A DNA stretch of 64,000 nucleotides, taken from an uncultured Acetatifactor sp. GTDB lineage: Bacteria; Bacillota; Clostridia; Lachnospirales; Lachnospiraceae. The first letter of the stretch is position 1. Each line of letters opens with the position of its first letter. The DNA lies in contig CAJUQT010000004.1 in the NCBI GenBank assembly GCA_910588225.1, positions 24,393 to 88,392 of the forward strand, given 5' to 3'. The notes under the pieces were generated by a model, which was not told where the DNA came from, made no database searches, and saw nothing but the letters and a program-made list of their open reading frames with translations. Positions 16,378 through 25,796 of the stretch are shown here, piece after piece. Position numbers and translations under genes: made by a program.

Positions 16378-17877
16378 ATGTATCAGGTAATCTGTGTGGA
16401 TGATGAAGAATTTGTGCTGGATGATTTGCAGAAAGCAATTGACTGGTTTGGTTTCAATATGGAGATTGCTCTGGCCACAACATGTCCCCCCGACGCGCTC
16501 TCCTACATAAAAAGTCACCCCGCCCATCTTCTGCTGACAGACATCTCCATGCCTCAGATGTCAGGGGTGGATTTAATCAAAGAGGTCAAGCGGATTAATC
16601 CTTCTATCTCCATTCTGGTACTCTCCGCCTACGACACTTTCGCCTATGTGCGTTCCGCCATGCAGGAGGGCGCGGAAAATTACCTGCTGAAGCCTCTGGA
16701 CCCGGAAGAGCTGTCGGAATCCCTGAGTACTATTGTCAGCCATCTGGATAACCGAAGCAAAATATCGGAGAATTTCGGTCCCGCCATGCTGACTTTCCGC
16801 AGTAATTTTGTGGAGAGCTGGTGCAAGGGAAATTTAAGCGAGGAAGAATTTCTTACCAGAGCCTCCATGCTGGGAGTTAATCTGCAGCTGGACAACTATA
16901 CTGTCATCCTTTTTGCCGTCACAGGCTCCGCGGCAGGACGGATGCCGGAGCTTTTTGATGCTCTGCTTTCCATGTTCGTGGGAAATTACAGTGCTCATTT
17001 TTATTTCGAGACTCCCTCCCGCTTTGTCTGCATCCTCAGCAGTTCCTCCGGGAATTTTAATATTTTCCGTTTTCAGAACGAAATCAACCGCCTGCGTCCC
17101 ATGATGGGTTTTCCTTTCTTCGTATCTGTGGGAGGTACGGTGGATAATTACGCGGATGTGAGCGGCAGCTACCATGAAGTCAGAAAATATGCCTGTCTGT
17201 GCTATACGCCTGTGGACTTCATCGTCTGCCGCAATTTCGTTTTCCCCATGAAGGACCAGCTTCTGATTGAGCAGGATTTATCCGACGTTACCGCAGACGC
17301 CTATCTGACCGGCATTGAAAATATCATGAGTCATGTCTCCCCGGAAAGGCGTATCTCCCTGGAGCTGGCTGTGGTGAATCGATGTATCAGCCTGATGCCT
17401 GCCGGCTCTGACGAAGAACTGATTGCCTCCCTTGTGAGCAAAGTCATCTGCGACAAAGAAAATCCGGAAGGGATTCTCGCCTATCTGAAGGAGCTGGCGA
17501 TCACTGTGCAGGAAATGCTGGAAAGTGCAGGCGCCGGGATTACACATCAGTATGTAAACCGCATCATCGAGATTATCCATGATTTTTCCAACAAGGATAT
17601 CTCCCTGAAAACCCTTGCGGCTCAGCTGGATATGCATCCCTCCTATCTGGGTTCCATCTTCCACCAGCAGACAGGATACTATTTCAACGACTATCTGAAC
17701 GAGGAGCGGTTAAAATATGCGGCAAGGCTTATGGAGGATAATTCCGTTCGGCTGAAGGATATCTCCGACATGGCGGGGTTCTCCAGCCAGACTTATTTCA
17801 ACCGGCAGTTTAAGAAATATTTCAATCAGTCCCCTAATACCTACCGCAAGAATCTGAAAATGCGGCAGATTGAGTGA
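16378..17877 (+). CDS. YesN-type response regulator, receiver plus AraC HTH
   Basis: A 499-residue regulator starting MYQVICVDDEEFVL after GGGAGGAAG. The receiver covers residues 1-120, with acidic pair Asp8/Asp9, phospho-acceptor Asp55 in LLTDISMPQ and the KPLDPEE lysine. A long middle region follows. The C-terminal AraC/XylS HTH (about 395-495) includes DISLKTLAAQLDMHPSYLGSIF and IKDISDMAGFSSQTYFNRQFKKYF-type helices. It is the natural partner of the kinase at 8027 and lies divergent from the GH29/CE15/ABC operon. I infer that it binds the 33-bp TTGAA-N23-TTCAA elements. A terminator follows. Confidence 0.94.
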   Translation: MYQVICVDDEEFVLDDLQKAIDWFGFNMEIALATTCPPDALSYIKSHPAHLLLTDISMPQMSGVDLIKEVKRINPSISILVLSAYDTFAYVRSAMQEGAENYLLKPLDPEELSESLSTIVSHLDNRSKISENFGPAMLTFRSNFVESWCKGNLSEEEFLTRASMLGVNLQLDNYTVILFAVTGSAAGRMPELFDALLSMFVGNYSAHFYFETPSRFVCILSSSSGNFNIFRFQNEINRLRPMMGFPFFVSVGGTVDNYADVSGSYHEVRKYACLCYTPVDFIVCRNFVFPMKDQLLIEQDLSDVTADAYLTGIENIMSHVSPERRISLELAVVNRCISLMPAGSDEELIASLVSKVICDKENPEGILAYLKELAITVQEMLESAGAGITHQYVNRIIEIIHDFSNKDISLKTLAAQLDMHPSYLGSIFHQQTGYYFNDYLNEERLKYAARLMEDNSVRLKDISDMAGFSSQTYFNRQFKKYFNQSPNTYRKNLKMRQIE

Positions 17878-17901
17878 CAGAAAATCGAAAAACGACCGAA
17901 A

Positions 17902-17937
17902 AACGAGGGCTGTCATTTGGCAGCCCTCGTTTTTTCA
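17902..17937 (+). terminator. Rho-independent terminator of the regulator gene
   Basis: AACGAGGGCTG (17902-17912) and CAGCCCTCGTT (17921-17931) form a perfect 11-bp stem with an 8-base loop, followed by a T run. It separates the regulator from the convergent 910-residue gene. Confidence 0.92.
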
Positions 17938-17989
17938 CTCCTGACTATTTACAACCACTCATTTCTCAGCCTGAACTGTCATGCATCCG

Positions 17990-20722
17990 TTACTCATACA
18001 GCCAGTCCAGCTTCTCCGGCGTCTCCCCGGAAAGCCCGGCATTTCTCGCCTGAAGTTCCGCATTCGCAGGCACCACTCCCACAATGGTAAAGCCGCCTGT
18101 TCCCATGTAAATCTCATGGGTTCCCTTCTCATAAAAGTAAGCATGAATATTGCAGTTGGGGCAATTCTCCGCCTGCAGCGCATTGGCATACACCACGCTT
18201 AAGCCCCCTCTGTCATCCGCGTGGGTATTGGTCTCCAGATCTGGAAGCTTCAGCCATTCCACACCTCCTGCATTCATATAGGCAATCAACACTTTTACAT
18301 CCTGTGAAACCTTCAGGACAATTCTTGCGCCTTCGGACATGGCACTGCCAAGGCCAAAGCGAATCCCTGTGAGCCCGTTCAATTCCGGCGCCAGCATGGT
18401 AATGGGAGCCGCCATATCCGTAAAAATACTCTCGCCCTTTTGCACTGTATAGGTTTCGCAGGCACATTCTTCAAGCGCAAAAGGCACTCCGCTCAGGGCT
18501 TCCGCCTCCTGCTCTTCTTCCCTTCCACCGGGGAAAATGCCTTTCTTCATTTCCTCCAGATGCGCCTTAAAGCAGGCAAATTCCTTCTCATACTCCGGCA
18601 GGCACTGGGTCCAGTGTCCATAGGCCGAACCGTCTGTGAATGGAATTTTCCGCTGTCTGGTCTGCATACTGCAGGCATAGAGATACGTCCGGTCTGTGAG
18701 CTTTGCCAGTCTGCGGTAATGCTCCAGACTCTCTTCCCAGGGGGCCACAGCGTCTTCCAATAAAGTCAGATCACCCCGCAGATTTTCGTCCATGGTATAT
18801 TTATAATGCAGAATGCAGAATGCCGCTTCCAGCTTCTTCGCATAGCTCAGCGTAAGTTCCTCCATAGCTTCCGCATCTGTAAGCCAGTGTGCCAGCTCCT
18901 GCCGGTTCTTCCCTGCTTTTTCCTGCACAGACCGGAAAAGCCATGCGGCTGTCCGGGCATAATATACCGTTTCAGCGCACATATCCGCCGTGGTCTCCCC
19001 ATAAAAGGGTTCCCCGGCCAGCATTCTGCGGATTTCATCATCCGGCTGCTCTCCCGGCGTGGAAACGGATCTCCACAGTTCGTAATTGGGCCTGTAACGC
19101 TTCACATTTGTAAACTGGCTCATGGTCATTCCCAGACTCATGGTCTGCCGATTTCCCTCGGTGATTCCCACCCGGCGTAAGATACGCGGCGCGCACTGTC
19201 CCAGAGCATTCACCGCCCTGTAAATCCTGTGGGCGCTGTCCGTATCCACCGCAAAATGTCCGGCGAACACATCCCTCCAGTAAAGCCGCTCCGTCTCCGG
19301 ATCTCTGTCCGGATTCCAGGCATAGCGGAACCACGCCCGATACCACAGCCAGTCTCTCTCCATCTGCAGCAGCCTCTCCTGCTCTTTATCCGGCGCATAA
19401 GGCCAGTCCCAGAAGAACAGCGGATACAGGTGCAAACCGTTGCAGCTCAGCCTGCTTCTCCCCGCCTGCATACATTTCTGGATAAATTCGGTGGCTCCAT
19501 AACGGAAAGGCTCCAAATCCGCCAACACATGTACATTCATGATATGAGTCTGTCCATGAGAGGCCAGACGCACATGAATATCCTGCCATTTCCCTCCGGG
19601 CAGATAGGTTGTCAGCCCCTCCCCATTGTATTTCCACATGGTATAGAGATGGTCATACAGCGGCACCGCCTGTTCCATAACTGCATTGGGGTCACAGTCA
19701 TGGCCTCTCAGAATCAATGGCGGCAGCTCCTTTAAGCCCGCTTCTCTGACCCCTTCCTTCACAGCCGGAATGATCGTCTGGATGAACCAGTCCGTCTTAT
19801 TCTGCAGCCCGCGCAGCGCCTCTCCCAGACACACCATGAGACCGATATGGGGGAAAGAAGCGATAAACTTCACAATGGATTTATAGGTATAATCGCGATT
19901 CAGCTCCGTGATGGATGTCTGCAGCAAATCCACATGATGCTTCTGGGCCAGAGGCAGCGGAATATGAATGCTGTAAAATTTCAGCACCAGCCAGATACCC
20001 CTGCGGTCACATTCCTCTGTGAGCCACCCGAACATCTCCCTGTTCTTCTGGTATTCCTCCTCCGTCACCTCCAGGGCCTCCGGATAATCCTCCAGCTTCA
20101 CCAGCGAAGAGAACGGCTGTCCCGTCCAGAGATACAGCACGTTGCAGCGTTCCTCCAGCAGCTGTTCCAGGAACTTCTCCCACAACGTTTTGTCATAGAA
20201 CCAGGGGAATCTTGCGGGCGTGATAGGATATTCATAAGTCAGCCTGGGCGGCTCCACTTTCGTAAGCTGCAGCCCCACCGCCGGACCTCTCAGCCGAAAT
20301 GCAGGCGCGTCCGCAAATGCCAGATCGTGATCCGCCACCGCTTCTGTCTCTTCTGCGCGAATCCTGTCCGCCAGTGCCATGGCGCCGTAAAGTGCGCCTG
20401 TCTCCGTCCCGCCCACAGCCACAAACAGATTCAGTCCCGACAGGAATACCAGATAAAATCCTTCTCCCTCCGGCGCCTCCGTATGATATAGCAGAAGCTT
20501 CTCTTCCTCCAGTCTTCGAATCAGGCCGCCTTCCTGTCTGGTTCCCACATAGATGCCGCTGATGCCGGTCCGCTGCTTCCCAGCCTCCCATGCCTCTTCC
20601 GTCACACAGTCATACGCAAACCCGCGGCTTTTCAGCGCTTCTTCAATTCTGACAAGACCAGTCTCAATCCGCTTACTCCCTGTGGCTTCCCTGATAATCC
20701 TTACCTTTTTTCCTGTTTCCAT
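17990..20722 (-). CDS. Large GH67/GH115-like glycoside hydrolase, family not assigned
   Basis: A 910-residue cytoplasmic-type protein starting after GGAGGAAAG. Residues 1-135 look like the small alpha/beta domain that precedes the barrel in GH20, GH67 and GH115 enzymes (GGTETGALYGAMALADRI). A TIM-barrel-like part follows (about 150-480), with conserved-looking acidic/aromatic blocks CNVLYLWTGQPF, GLMVCLGEALRG, LILRGHDCDPN and WKYNGEG. Then come a helical region and a C-terminal beta domain. Alpha-glucuronidase or another uronidase is the best guess given CE15 and pectin genes nearby, but I cannot name catalytic residues with confidence. It lies 88 bp downstream of the GH2 gene in the same direction. 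Confidence 0.6.
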   Translation of the reverse strand: METGKKVRIIREATGSKRIETGLVRIEEALKSRGFAYDCVTEEAWEAGKQRTGISGIYVGTRQEGGLIRRLEEEKLLLYHTEAPEGEGFYLVFLSGLNLFVAVGGTETGALYGAMALADRIRAEETEAVADHDLAFADAPAFRLRGPAVGLQLTKVEPPRLTYEYPITPARFPWFYDKTLWEKFLEQLLEERCNVLYLWTGQPFSSLVKLEDYPEALEVTEEEYQKNREMFGWLTEECDRRGIWLVLKFYSIHIPLPLAQKHHVDLLQTSITELNRDYTYKSIVKFIASFPHIGLMVCLGEALRGLQNKTDWFIQTIIPAVKEGVREAGLKELPPLILRGHDCDPNAVMEQAVPLYDHLYTMWKYNGEGLTTYLPGGKWQDIHVRLASHGQTHIMNVHVLADLEPFRYGATEFIQKCMQAGRSRLSCNGLHLYPLFFWDWPYAPDKEQERLLQMERDWLWYRAWFRYAWNPDRDPETERLYWRDVFAGHFAVDTDSAHRIYRAVNALGQCAPRILRRVGITEGNRQTMSLGMTMSQFTNVKRYRPNYELWRSVSTPGEQPDDEIRRMLAGEPFYGETTADMCAETVYYARTAAWLFRSVQEKAGKNRQELAHWLTDAEAMEELTLSYAKKLEAAFCILHYKYTMDENLRGDLTLLEDAVAPWEESLEHYRRLAKLTDRTYLYACSMQTRQRKIPFTDGSAYGHWTQCLPEYEKEFACFKAHLEEMKKGIFPGGREEEQEAEALSGVPFALEECACETYTVQKGESIFTDMAAPITMLAPELNGLTGIRFGLGSAMSEGARIVLKVSQDVKVLIAYMNAGGVEWLKLPDLETNTHADDRGGLSVVYANALQAENCPNCNIHAYFYEKGTHEIYMGTGGFTIVGVVPANAELQARNAGLSGETPEKLDWLYE

Positions 20723-20810
20723 ACTTTCCTCCGTTTTAATACAAAATTTTCCAATTTATTTTTATTCTTTTCCATGCAAGGTTGTATCGCTTGTTGCACA
20801 GGGCTCTTCC

Positions 20811-23800
20811 TCATCTGCCCCGCAGCAAAGCGTCCAGATTGGCGTTCACGCCCATACGTCCTTCCGTCTCCAGACTCACCGCCAGAAGCTTCCCTCTTCC
20901 TGCCGGGATCTCCAATACAAAGGGCAGTTTTCCTTTGACGCCGCTGCTGTCATAGAATCCACCTCTCGCATAGGTAAATACTCTGATGCTCCCCTCCAGC
21001 GCAGTATCCACAACATAACCGCCCAGCACGTCAATATATCCCTCCCGACCATTGTACAGCATATCCAGAGAAAAATGTCGATACTCCTCATCCGTCGCCG
21101 CGAAAAATACTTCCTGGCATTTCTTCAGTTCAATACGTTCTCCCAGCATTTCAAAACCAACACTCTTGTTATCTCCCCACAGAAGTACGGCAGTTCCGCC
21201 CTCTTCCGTGATTTTCTCCGCTGCTTTTTCCAGTCTGATCCTGTTCTCCTCCGTAAGCGGCGGCAGAATCACATGACCGGAGCCGGCATCTGTCAGGGAA
21301 CCGTTTTTCTCAAGCTCCTCCGGAGAAATTCTCCACTCTGCGGGATAAGCCGTCAACGTAAGCTTCTCCCCGTACAGCCGGCCTTCGCCGAAGGCTGTGG
21401 TTTCCGAGACGATAGCCGCGGAAACCTCTTCCGGCCGTCCCTGGCAGACGACAGTCGGTTTCGAAACGACAGCCTGGGATGTCTTTTCTGCCTGACCTTC
21501 ACTGGCACCGGCCACAGATGCTTTCTCCGGCGTTGTCTCTGCTTGCGTCACATCCGCACTGGTCAGCCTTCCTTCCACATTTTCTGCCGCCGGAGTATTT
21601 GTCTCCTGCCCGGATTGCTTATCTGTCACATCTCTGACACAGCCCTCCACGGTCACCTGCGTCACCTGCGACACCTGTGGAACTGTCACTTCCATCGTAC
21701 CCAGGAATGTAGAAGATGCAGCCTCCGCCAGACCCGCAAGCCGGAAATTCTCCTGTCCCGAGACAGCCTGTACTTCCAGATACCTGTCCTCTCCGCTGTC
21801 GTTCAGCAGCCACACCTCCACCGGCACCTTCTCCCCGCCGTAGACATAAGTCCTGGGACAGTAGAAATTCATCCTCACAGGAATCAGGCTGTCCCGATAG
21901 GCAAAATAGGCTCTCTTCGGCACCCGTTCACAGTCCACCAGCGTTTTCATCCAGCCTGCCGGCCAGGCGTCAATCAGCAAATGAATAGCCGTATGACTGA
22001 TGATATCCGCCCGTCTGCGGAAAGCGTCCGTCATCAGAGCCGTGGCTTTCGCCTGGAAAATCTGACTCTCCCTGACCCAATCCTCCATGGTCTCCTGCTC
22101 CTGATACCAGTCTCCCTGGAGAGAATGGGTCTGGGAACGCAGGATTTTATCCGGATACCAGCGCCCCTTCTCATCCGTCTCCAGCCATTCCTTCGGGTAC
22201 CTGGTCTTCATCACATGAAGATTGTCCAGTCCCTCCGCGCCGTACTCTCCGCAGCCTGCCATCCAGCCGGTCTTTATAGCTGGCAGATACCCGGCCAGCA
22301 GCTTGCCGATGGGCATTGCGTGATGGGAATACCACATGGTATAGCAATGGAAATCCGGCATTCCTTCCACTGTGGGCGGTTCGTAGTCCCCCTCCACATT
22401 TTTCACCACACGCCCGGGATTTTCCGTATAAATAGCCTGTCTGGCCGCCACAAAAAATGCTTCCAGCTCATCCCGCATCAAATGCCTGTGCCCCTTGGTC
22501 ACACTCCTGACAGAGCCCTTGGATTTCGGGTCTTCTGTCTTTCTGATGGACATGGGCTCATTGATCAGCGTCACCATCACCGAGGAAGGATGATTGCGAA
22601 TCAGATGTTCCAGCTCCACGCACTGACGCACTCCTTCCGCAAACTGAGGCCTGCGCATAAAGCTGAACAGCGGCAGGTCACACTGGTGCATCATGCCCAG
22701 CATGTCAAAGTAATCATAAATCTCCCGCTGCACCGGCCTCTGGGTCACACGGTAATAATTCATATTACAGAGTTTTGCAATCAGGATATCATCCACCAGC
22801 GTGTCCCAGTTCTTTTGCATCACGCACTGCTGCAGATGCCCCATCTCATTGGCTCCCCGCAGCACCACGGGACGATTGTTCAGGTAAAATTTCCCTTTGG
22901 GAGTGCTGTTCTCGTCACTGACAAACTTGCGGATTCCCACCGTCTCTGTCAGGCGGCTTACACGGGAAACCTGGACTTCTGACTGCCTGCCCTTCCTCTC
23001 CTTCTTTTTTCCTTCGGACTCGGCCGCCCCGACTTTTCCTGCTCCTGACGGTGTACTTTCAGCAGAATTCTTTCCCGCTTCGGCCGCCGGCCCCGATGCA
23101 TTTTCTCCCGCTTCCACCGGTGCCAGCTCCAGCAGCGCACCGTACAGCCAGGGGGTCTCCGGCTCCCACAATCTATAATTTTCAAGTGCAATCACAAAGC
23201 GATATTCGTTCTGCCCCACGCCGATATAAGGCACCGGATGTGTATATTCCGCCAGTGTCTCCCCATGGAAATTCCTGGGGAGAATCCGCAGCTTCAATTC
23301 ATACCCCTTCTGCAGCGTGTCCGTATAATTGCGGACCCCCACTCTCACCTGCGCCGTATGGGTGTCAATATCCGGACAGACGAACACATCCTCCACATAG
23401 ACACAGGGACGATACTCCAGCGTCACCCTTCCCGTGATTCCTGCGCCTGCCGGACAATGATGCCACCCTGTCTCCGGGTCATCCCAGCCCGGCCCGGTAG
23501 CCGCATACAGCTTGTCGCCGTCCAGCAAATCTCCCACACCCATCATAGGAATGTCGTTCTGGCACTCTATAACCAGCTCATTATCTCCGCCTGCATATAT
23601 GTAATCAGAAATATCAAAAGAAAAAGGAGCGAACAGCCCTTCATGACTTCCCACGAAACATCCGTTCACATACACTCTTGCAATATAATCCACACTCTGA
23701 AACTGTAGTACTGCTCTTTCCTGCGTTCCACGCTCTCTCCCGGCAAAGCAGGTTCTGTAATATCCCTTCCACTTGCCGTCCTCTCCCGCAGGTCCCCTGT

Positions 23801-24170
23801 AATCGGGCAGTGTCACCTTCTCCCAGACCGCATCCCCTCTGTTTCTGTCCGTGAAGATCTCTCCCTTTTCCAGATATCGAAACTCAAACGATACAAGCTC
23901 CGTGATTTCCGTCCCCGTCTCCTGTACAGGAAGGTGATTCTCCATAAACGGCCGGTATTTTTCCCTCAGTGTCTCAAGCTCCTTTTCAAAAGCATTCAAC
24001 CGCTCCTCATAGGAAACCTCCTGTCTGAAATACACCTCCTTATAGGGAAACGGTTTGTCACTTTTTTCAAACAACCGGTCGTTTTTATCCACAGGCGGAA
24101 TTTCACAGTGCTTTTCCGTCACCTGAATTCGATTGTCCGCTATATCCTGAAAGACATCCCTCTGAAGCAT
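20811..24170 (-). CDS. GH2-family glycosidase with two low-complexity insertions
   Basis: A 1,119-residue GH2 enzyme starting after GGGAGG. An N-terminal extension (1-110) precedes the sugar-binding jelly roll (YYRTCFAG, VYVNGCFVGSHEGLFAPFSFDI). An immunoglobulin-like domain and a TIM barrel follow, with acid/base Glu538 in LINEP and nucleophile Glu642 in GCGEYG. The specificity may be beta-galactosidase, beta-glucuronidase or beta-mannosidase. Two Ala/Glu/Ser/Thr/Lys-rich stretches with no fold signature interrupt it: about residues 355-400, before the barrel, and about 825-930, in the C-terminal part. These are unusual for GH2 and look like flexible linkers or slippage-prone insertions. No signal peptide is present. 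Confidence 0.85.
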   Translation of the reverse strand: MLQRDVFQDIADNRIQVTEKHCEIPPVDKNDRLFEKSDKPFPYKEVYFRQEVSYEERLNAFEKELETLREKYRPFMENHLPVQETGTEITELVSFEFRYLEKGEIFTDRNRGDAVWEKVTLPDYRGPAGEDGKWKGYYRTCFAGRERGTQERAVLQFQSVDYIARVYVNGCFVGSHEGLFAPFSFDISDYIYAGGDNELVIECQNDIPMMGVGDLLDGDKLYAATGPGWDDPETGWHHCPAGAGITGRVTLEYRPCVYVEDVFVCPDIDTHTAQVRVGVRNYTDTLQKGYELKLRILPRNFHGETLAEYTHPVPYIGVGQNEYRFVIALENYRLWEPETPWLYGALLELAPVEAGENASGPAAEAGKNSAESTPSGAGKVGAAESEGKKKERKGRQSEVQVSRVSRLTETVGIRKFVSDENSTPKGKFYLNNRPVVLRGANEMGHLQQCVMQKNWDTLVDDILIAKLCNMNYYRVTQRPVQREIYDYFDMLGMMHQCDLPLFSFMRRPQFAEGVRQCVELEHLIRNHPSSVMVTLINEPMSIRKTEDPKSKGSVRSVTKGHRHLMRDELEAFFVAARQAIYTENPGRVVKNVEGDYEPPTVEGMPDFHCYTMWYSHHAMPIGKLLAGYLPAIKTGWMAGCGEYGAEGLDNLHVMKTRYPKEWLETDEKGRWYPDKILRSQTHSLQGDWYQEQETMEDWVRESQIFQAKATALMTDAFRRRADIISHTAIHLLIDAWPAGWMKTLVDCERVPKRAYFAYRDSLIPVRMNFYCPRTYVYGGEKVPVEVWLLNDSGEDRYLEVQAVSGQENFRLAGLAEAASSTFLGTMEVTVPQVSQVTQVTVEGCVRDVTDKQSGQETNTPAAENVEGRLTSADVTQAETTPEKASVAGASEGQAEKTSQAVVSKPTVVCQGRPEEVSAAIVSETTAFGEGRLYGEKLTLTAYPAEWRISPEELEKNGSLTDAGSGHVILPPLTEENRIRLEKAAEKITEEGGTAVLLWGDNKSVGFEMLGERIELKKCQEVFFAATDEEYRHFSLDMLYNGREGYIDVLGGYVVDTALEGSIRVFTYARGGFYDSSGVKGKLPFVLEIPAGRGKLLAVSLETEGRMGVNANLDALLRGR

Positions 24171-24460
24171 ATGGCCTCCCTTCCTTTCCGCAGCCTGAAA
24201 ATCTGTATTTTTTCGTCACAGTCCAGGAACCTGCCCAAACTATTACATTTTTTATTTTATCATAGTTGGGAACCATCCAAAATCATAATAATTGCAAAAA
24301 GTTGACTTAATGCAAGCCAAAACCTCCTCATAAAATGTTACAGGCCTGACAGCAAGTACTTAATGATAAAAACAAAAAAATGTGGTAATATAGTTGCATG
24401 TCATGCAGTAAAAACAATCTTCCGAAAAAGGAAGAGACTATATGGCAAGGAGGCTCTTAC

Positions 24461-25729
24461 ATGAAAGCAAGACCAACGCAAAAGCAGCTGGAATTTATGG
24501 AATGGGAATTCGGCCTGTTTTTCCATTTCGGAATCCGCACCTTCTATCCCGGACACATAGACTGGGACGGCAAGGAGGCGGAAATGACTCCCGACGGCTT
24601 CAATCCGCCGAATCTGGACTGCAGGCAGTGGATTCGAACTGCAAAAGAAGCGGGAGCCGCTTACGCGGTTATGACCTGCAAGCATCATGACGGCTTCGCA
24701 AACTGGCCGTCCAAATATACTTCCTATAATATCTCCCAGACCCCCTGGAAGGGCGGCAGCGGTGATGTGGTGGCGGATTATGTGGCGGCCTGCAGGGAAT
24801 ACGGCCTGAAAGTGGGACTGTACTTTTCTCCGGCAGATGCAAACATTATCGGGAAAAAGCTGACAGCCGCGGAATATGACCAGAATTTTATCGATCAGAT
24901 ATCGGAGCTTCTGACCGATTATGGCAAAATTGATTACCTCTGGTTCGACGGCTGCGGCTCGGAAGGCCATGAATATGACCAGGAGAGAATCATCCGAGTC
25001 ATCCGTACCCTGCAGCCTGGGATTCTGATTTTTAATATGTGGGATCCCGATACCAGATGGATTGGAAATGAGGAAGGAATTGCGCCCATCCGCAATTATA
25101 ATGAAGTGGAGGCTCTGGATTTCTCCGTGCGTACCGGCAAAAAGGATTTGTTGGAAAACCGCAGATTCCTTCCGGCGGAATGCGATATCAGAATGCGCCG
25201 GGACACCTGGTTTGCCAGCGAACAGGATCAGGATACAGTGAAGACACTGGACCAGCTGATGGGAATCTATGACTATACGGTGGGAAGGGGAAGCAACCTG
25301 CTGCTGAATATCGGACCGGATGCATCCGGACAACTGCCGGAAGAGGATGCAACACGGCTGCTGGAATTCGGCCGGGCTCTGCGGGAGCGCTTCCATAACC
25401 CGCTCCTTATTTTGGAAAGTCCGCTTCTGGATGCAGAAAAAGAAGAGCTGATCATTGATCTGCCGGAAGAAACAACTGTCAACTGCATTATGCTTTCCGA
25501 GCATCTGGAAGAAGGGGAATCCATACACGGATTTCAGATTTATTCCCAGCCTGTTCCGGCAGGAAGACGTCTGCTTTTCCATGAAGGATATCAGGTAGGT
25601 CATAAAGCAATCTGCACCTTCCCGGCCGTGGCCTCCAAACGCTTTATTCTCACTTTTAATGCGGGGGGAAAAAAAGACTGCCTGAAGGAAGTCAGATTCT
25701 TTTATACGAAGAACGAGTATGAATTCTGA
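24461..25729 (+). CDS. GH29 alpha-L-fucosidase (copy 3)
   Basis: A 422-residue GH29 enzyme. The start MKARPTQKQLEF is preceded by AAGGAGG; an earlier in-frame start at 24398 lacks a good site. Landmarks are EWEFGLFFHFGIRTF (14-28), MTCKHHDGFANW (71-82) and DYLWFDGCGSEG with predicted nucleophile Asp163. It is closest in style to the exo-alpha-1,3/4-acting branch, though that is not certain. The gene stands alone on the plus strand, divergent from GH2 and convergent with cardiolipin synthase. The region upstream (24171-24460) holds A/T-rich promoter-like sequence, including TAATAT at 24386, but no copy of the 33-bp shared element. Confidence 0.92.
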   Translation: MKARPTQKQLEFMEWEFGLFFHFGIRTFYPGHIDWDGKEAEMTPDGFNPPNLDCRQWIRTAKEAGAAYAVMTCKHHDGFANWPSKYTSYNISQTPWKGGSGDVVADYVAACREYGLKVGLYFSPADANIIGKKLTAAEYDQNFIDQISELLTDYGKIDYLWFDGCGSEGHEYDQERIIRVIRTLQPGILIFNMWDPDTRWIGNEEGIAPIRNYNEVEALDFSVRTGKKDLLENRRFLPAECDIRMRRDTWFASEQDQDTVKTLDQLMGIYDYTVGRGSNLLLNIGPDASGQLPEEDATRLLEFGRALRERFHNPLLILESPLLDAEKEELIIDLPEETTVNCIMLSEHLEEGESIHGFQIYSQPVPAGRRLLFHEGYQVGHKAICTFPAVASKRFILTFNAGGKKDCLKEVRFFYTKNEYEF

Positions 25730-25796
25730 CACTGAAAAGTCCAGCCAGTTCATCCTGCTTAAATATTTCTTATCAGCTTTTGGCCGGTGTCTGTGC

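Noticed and set aside
20553..22982. 809-residue plus-strand open frame
   Set aside because: It is antisense to GH2 and the 910-residue gene. It has no recognisable domain, while the opposite strand encodes clear families.
24401..25753. 450-residue minus-strand open frame
   Set aside because: It is the exact antisense of the GH29 copy 3 gene, which has a ribosome site and catalytic motifs.
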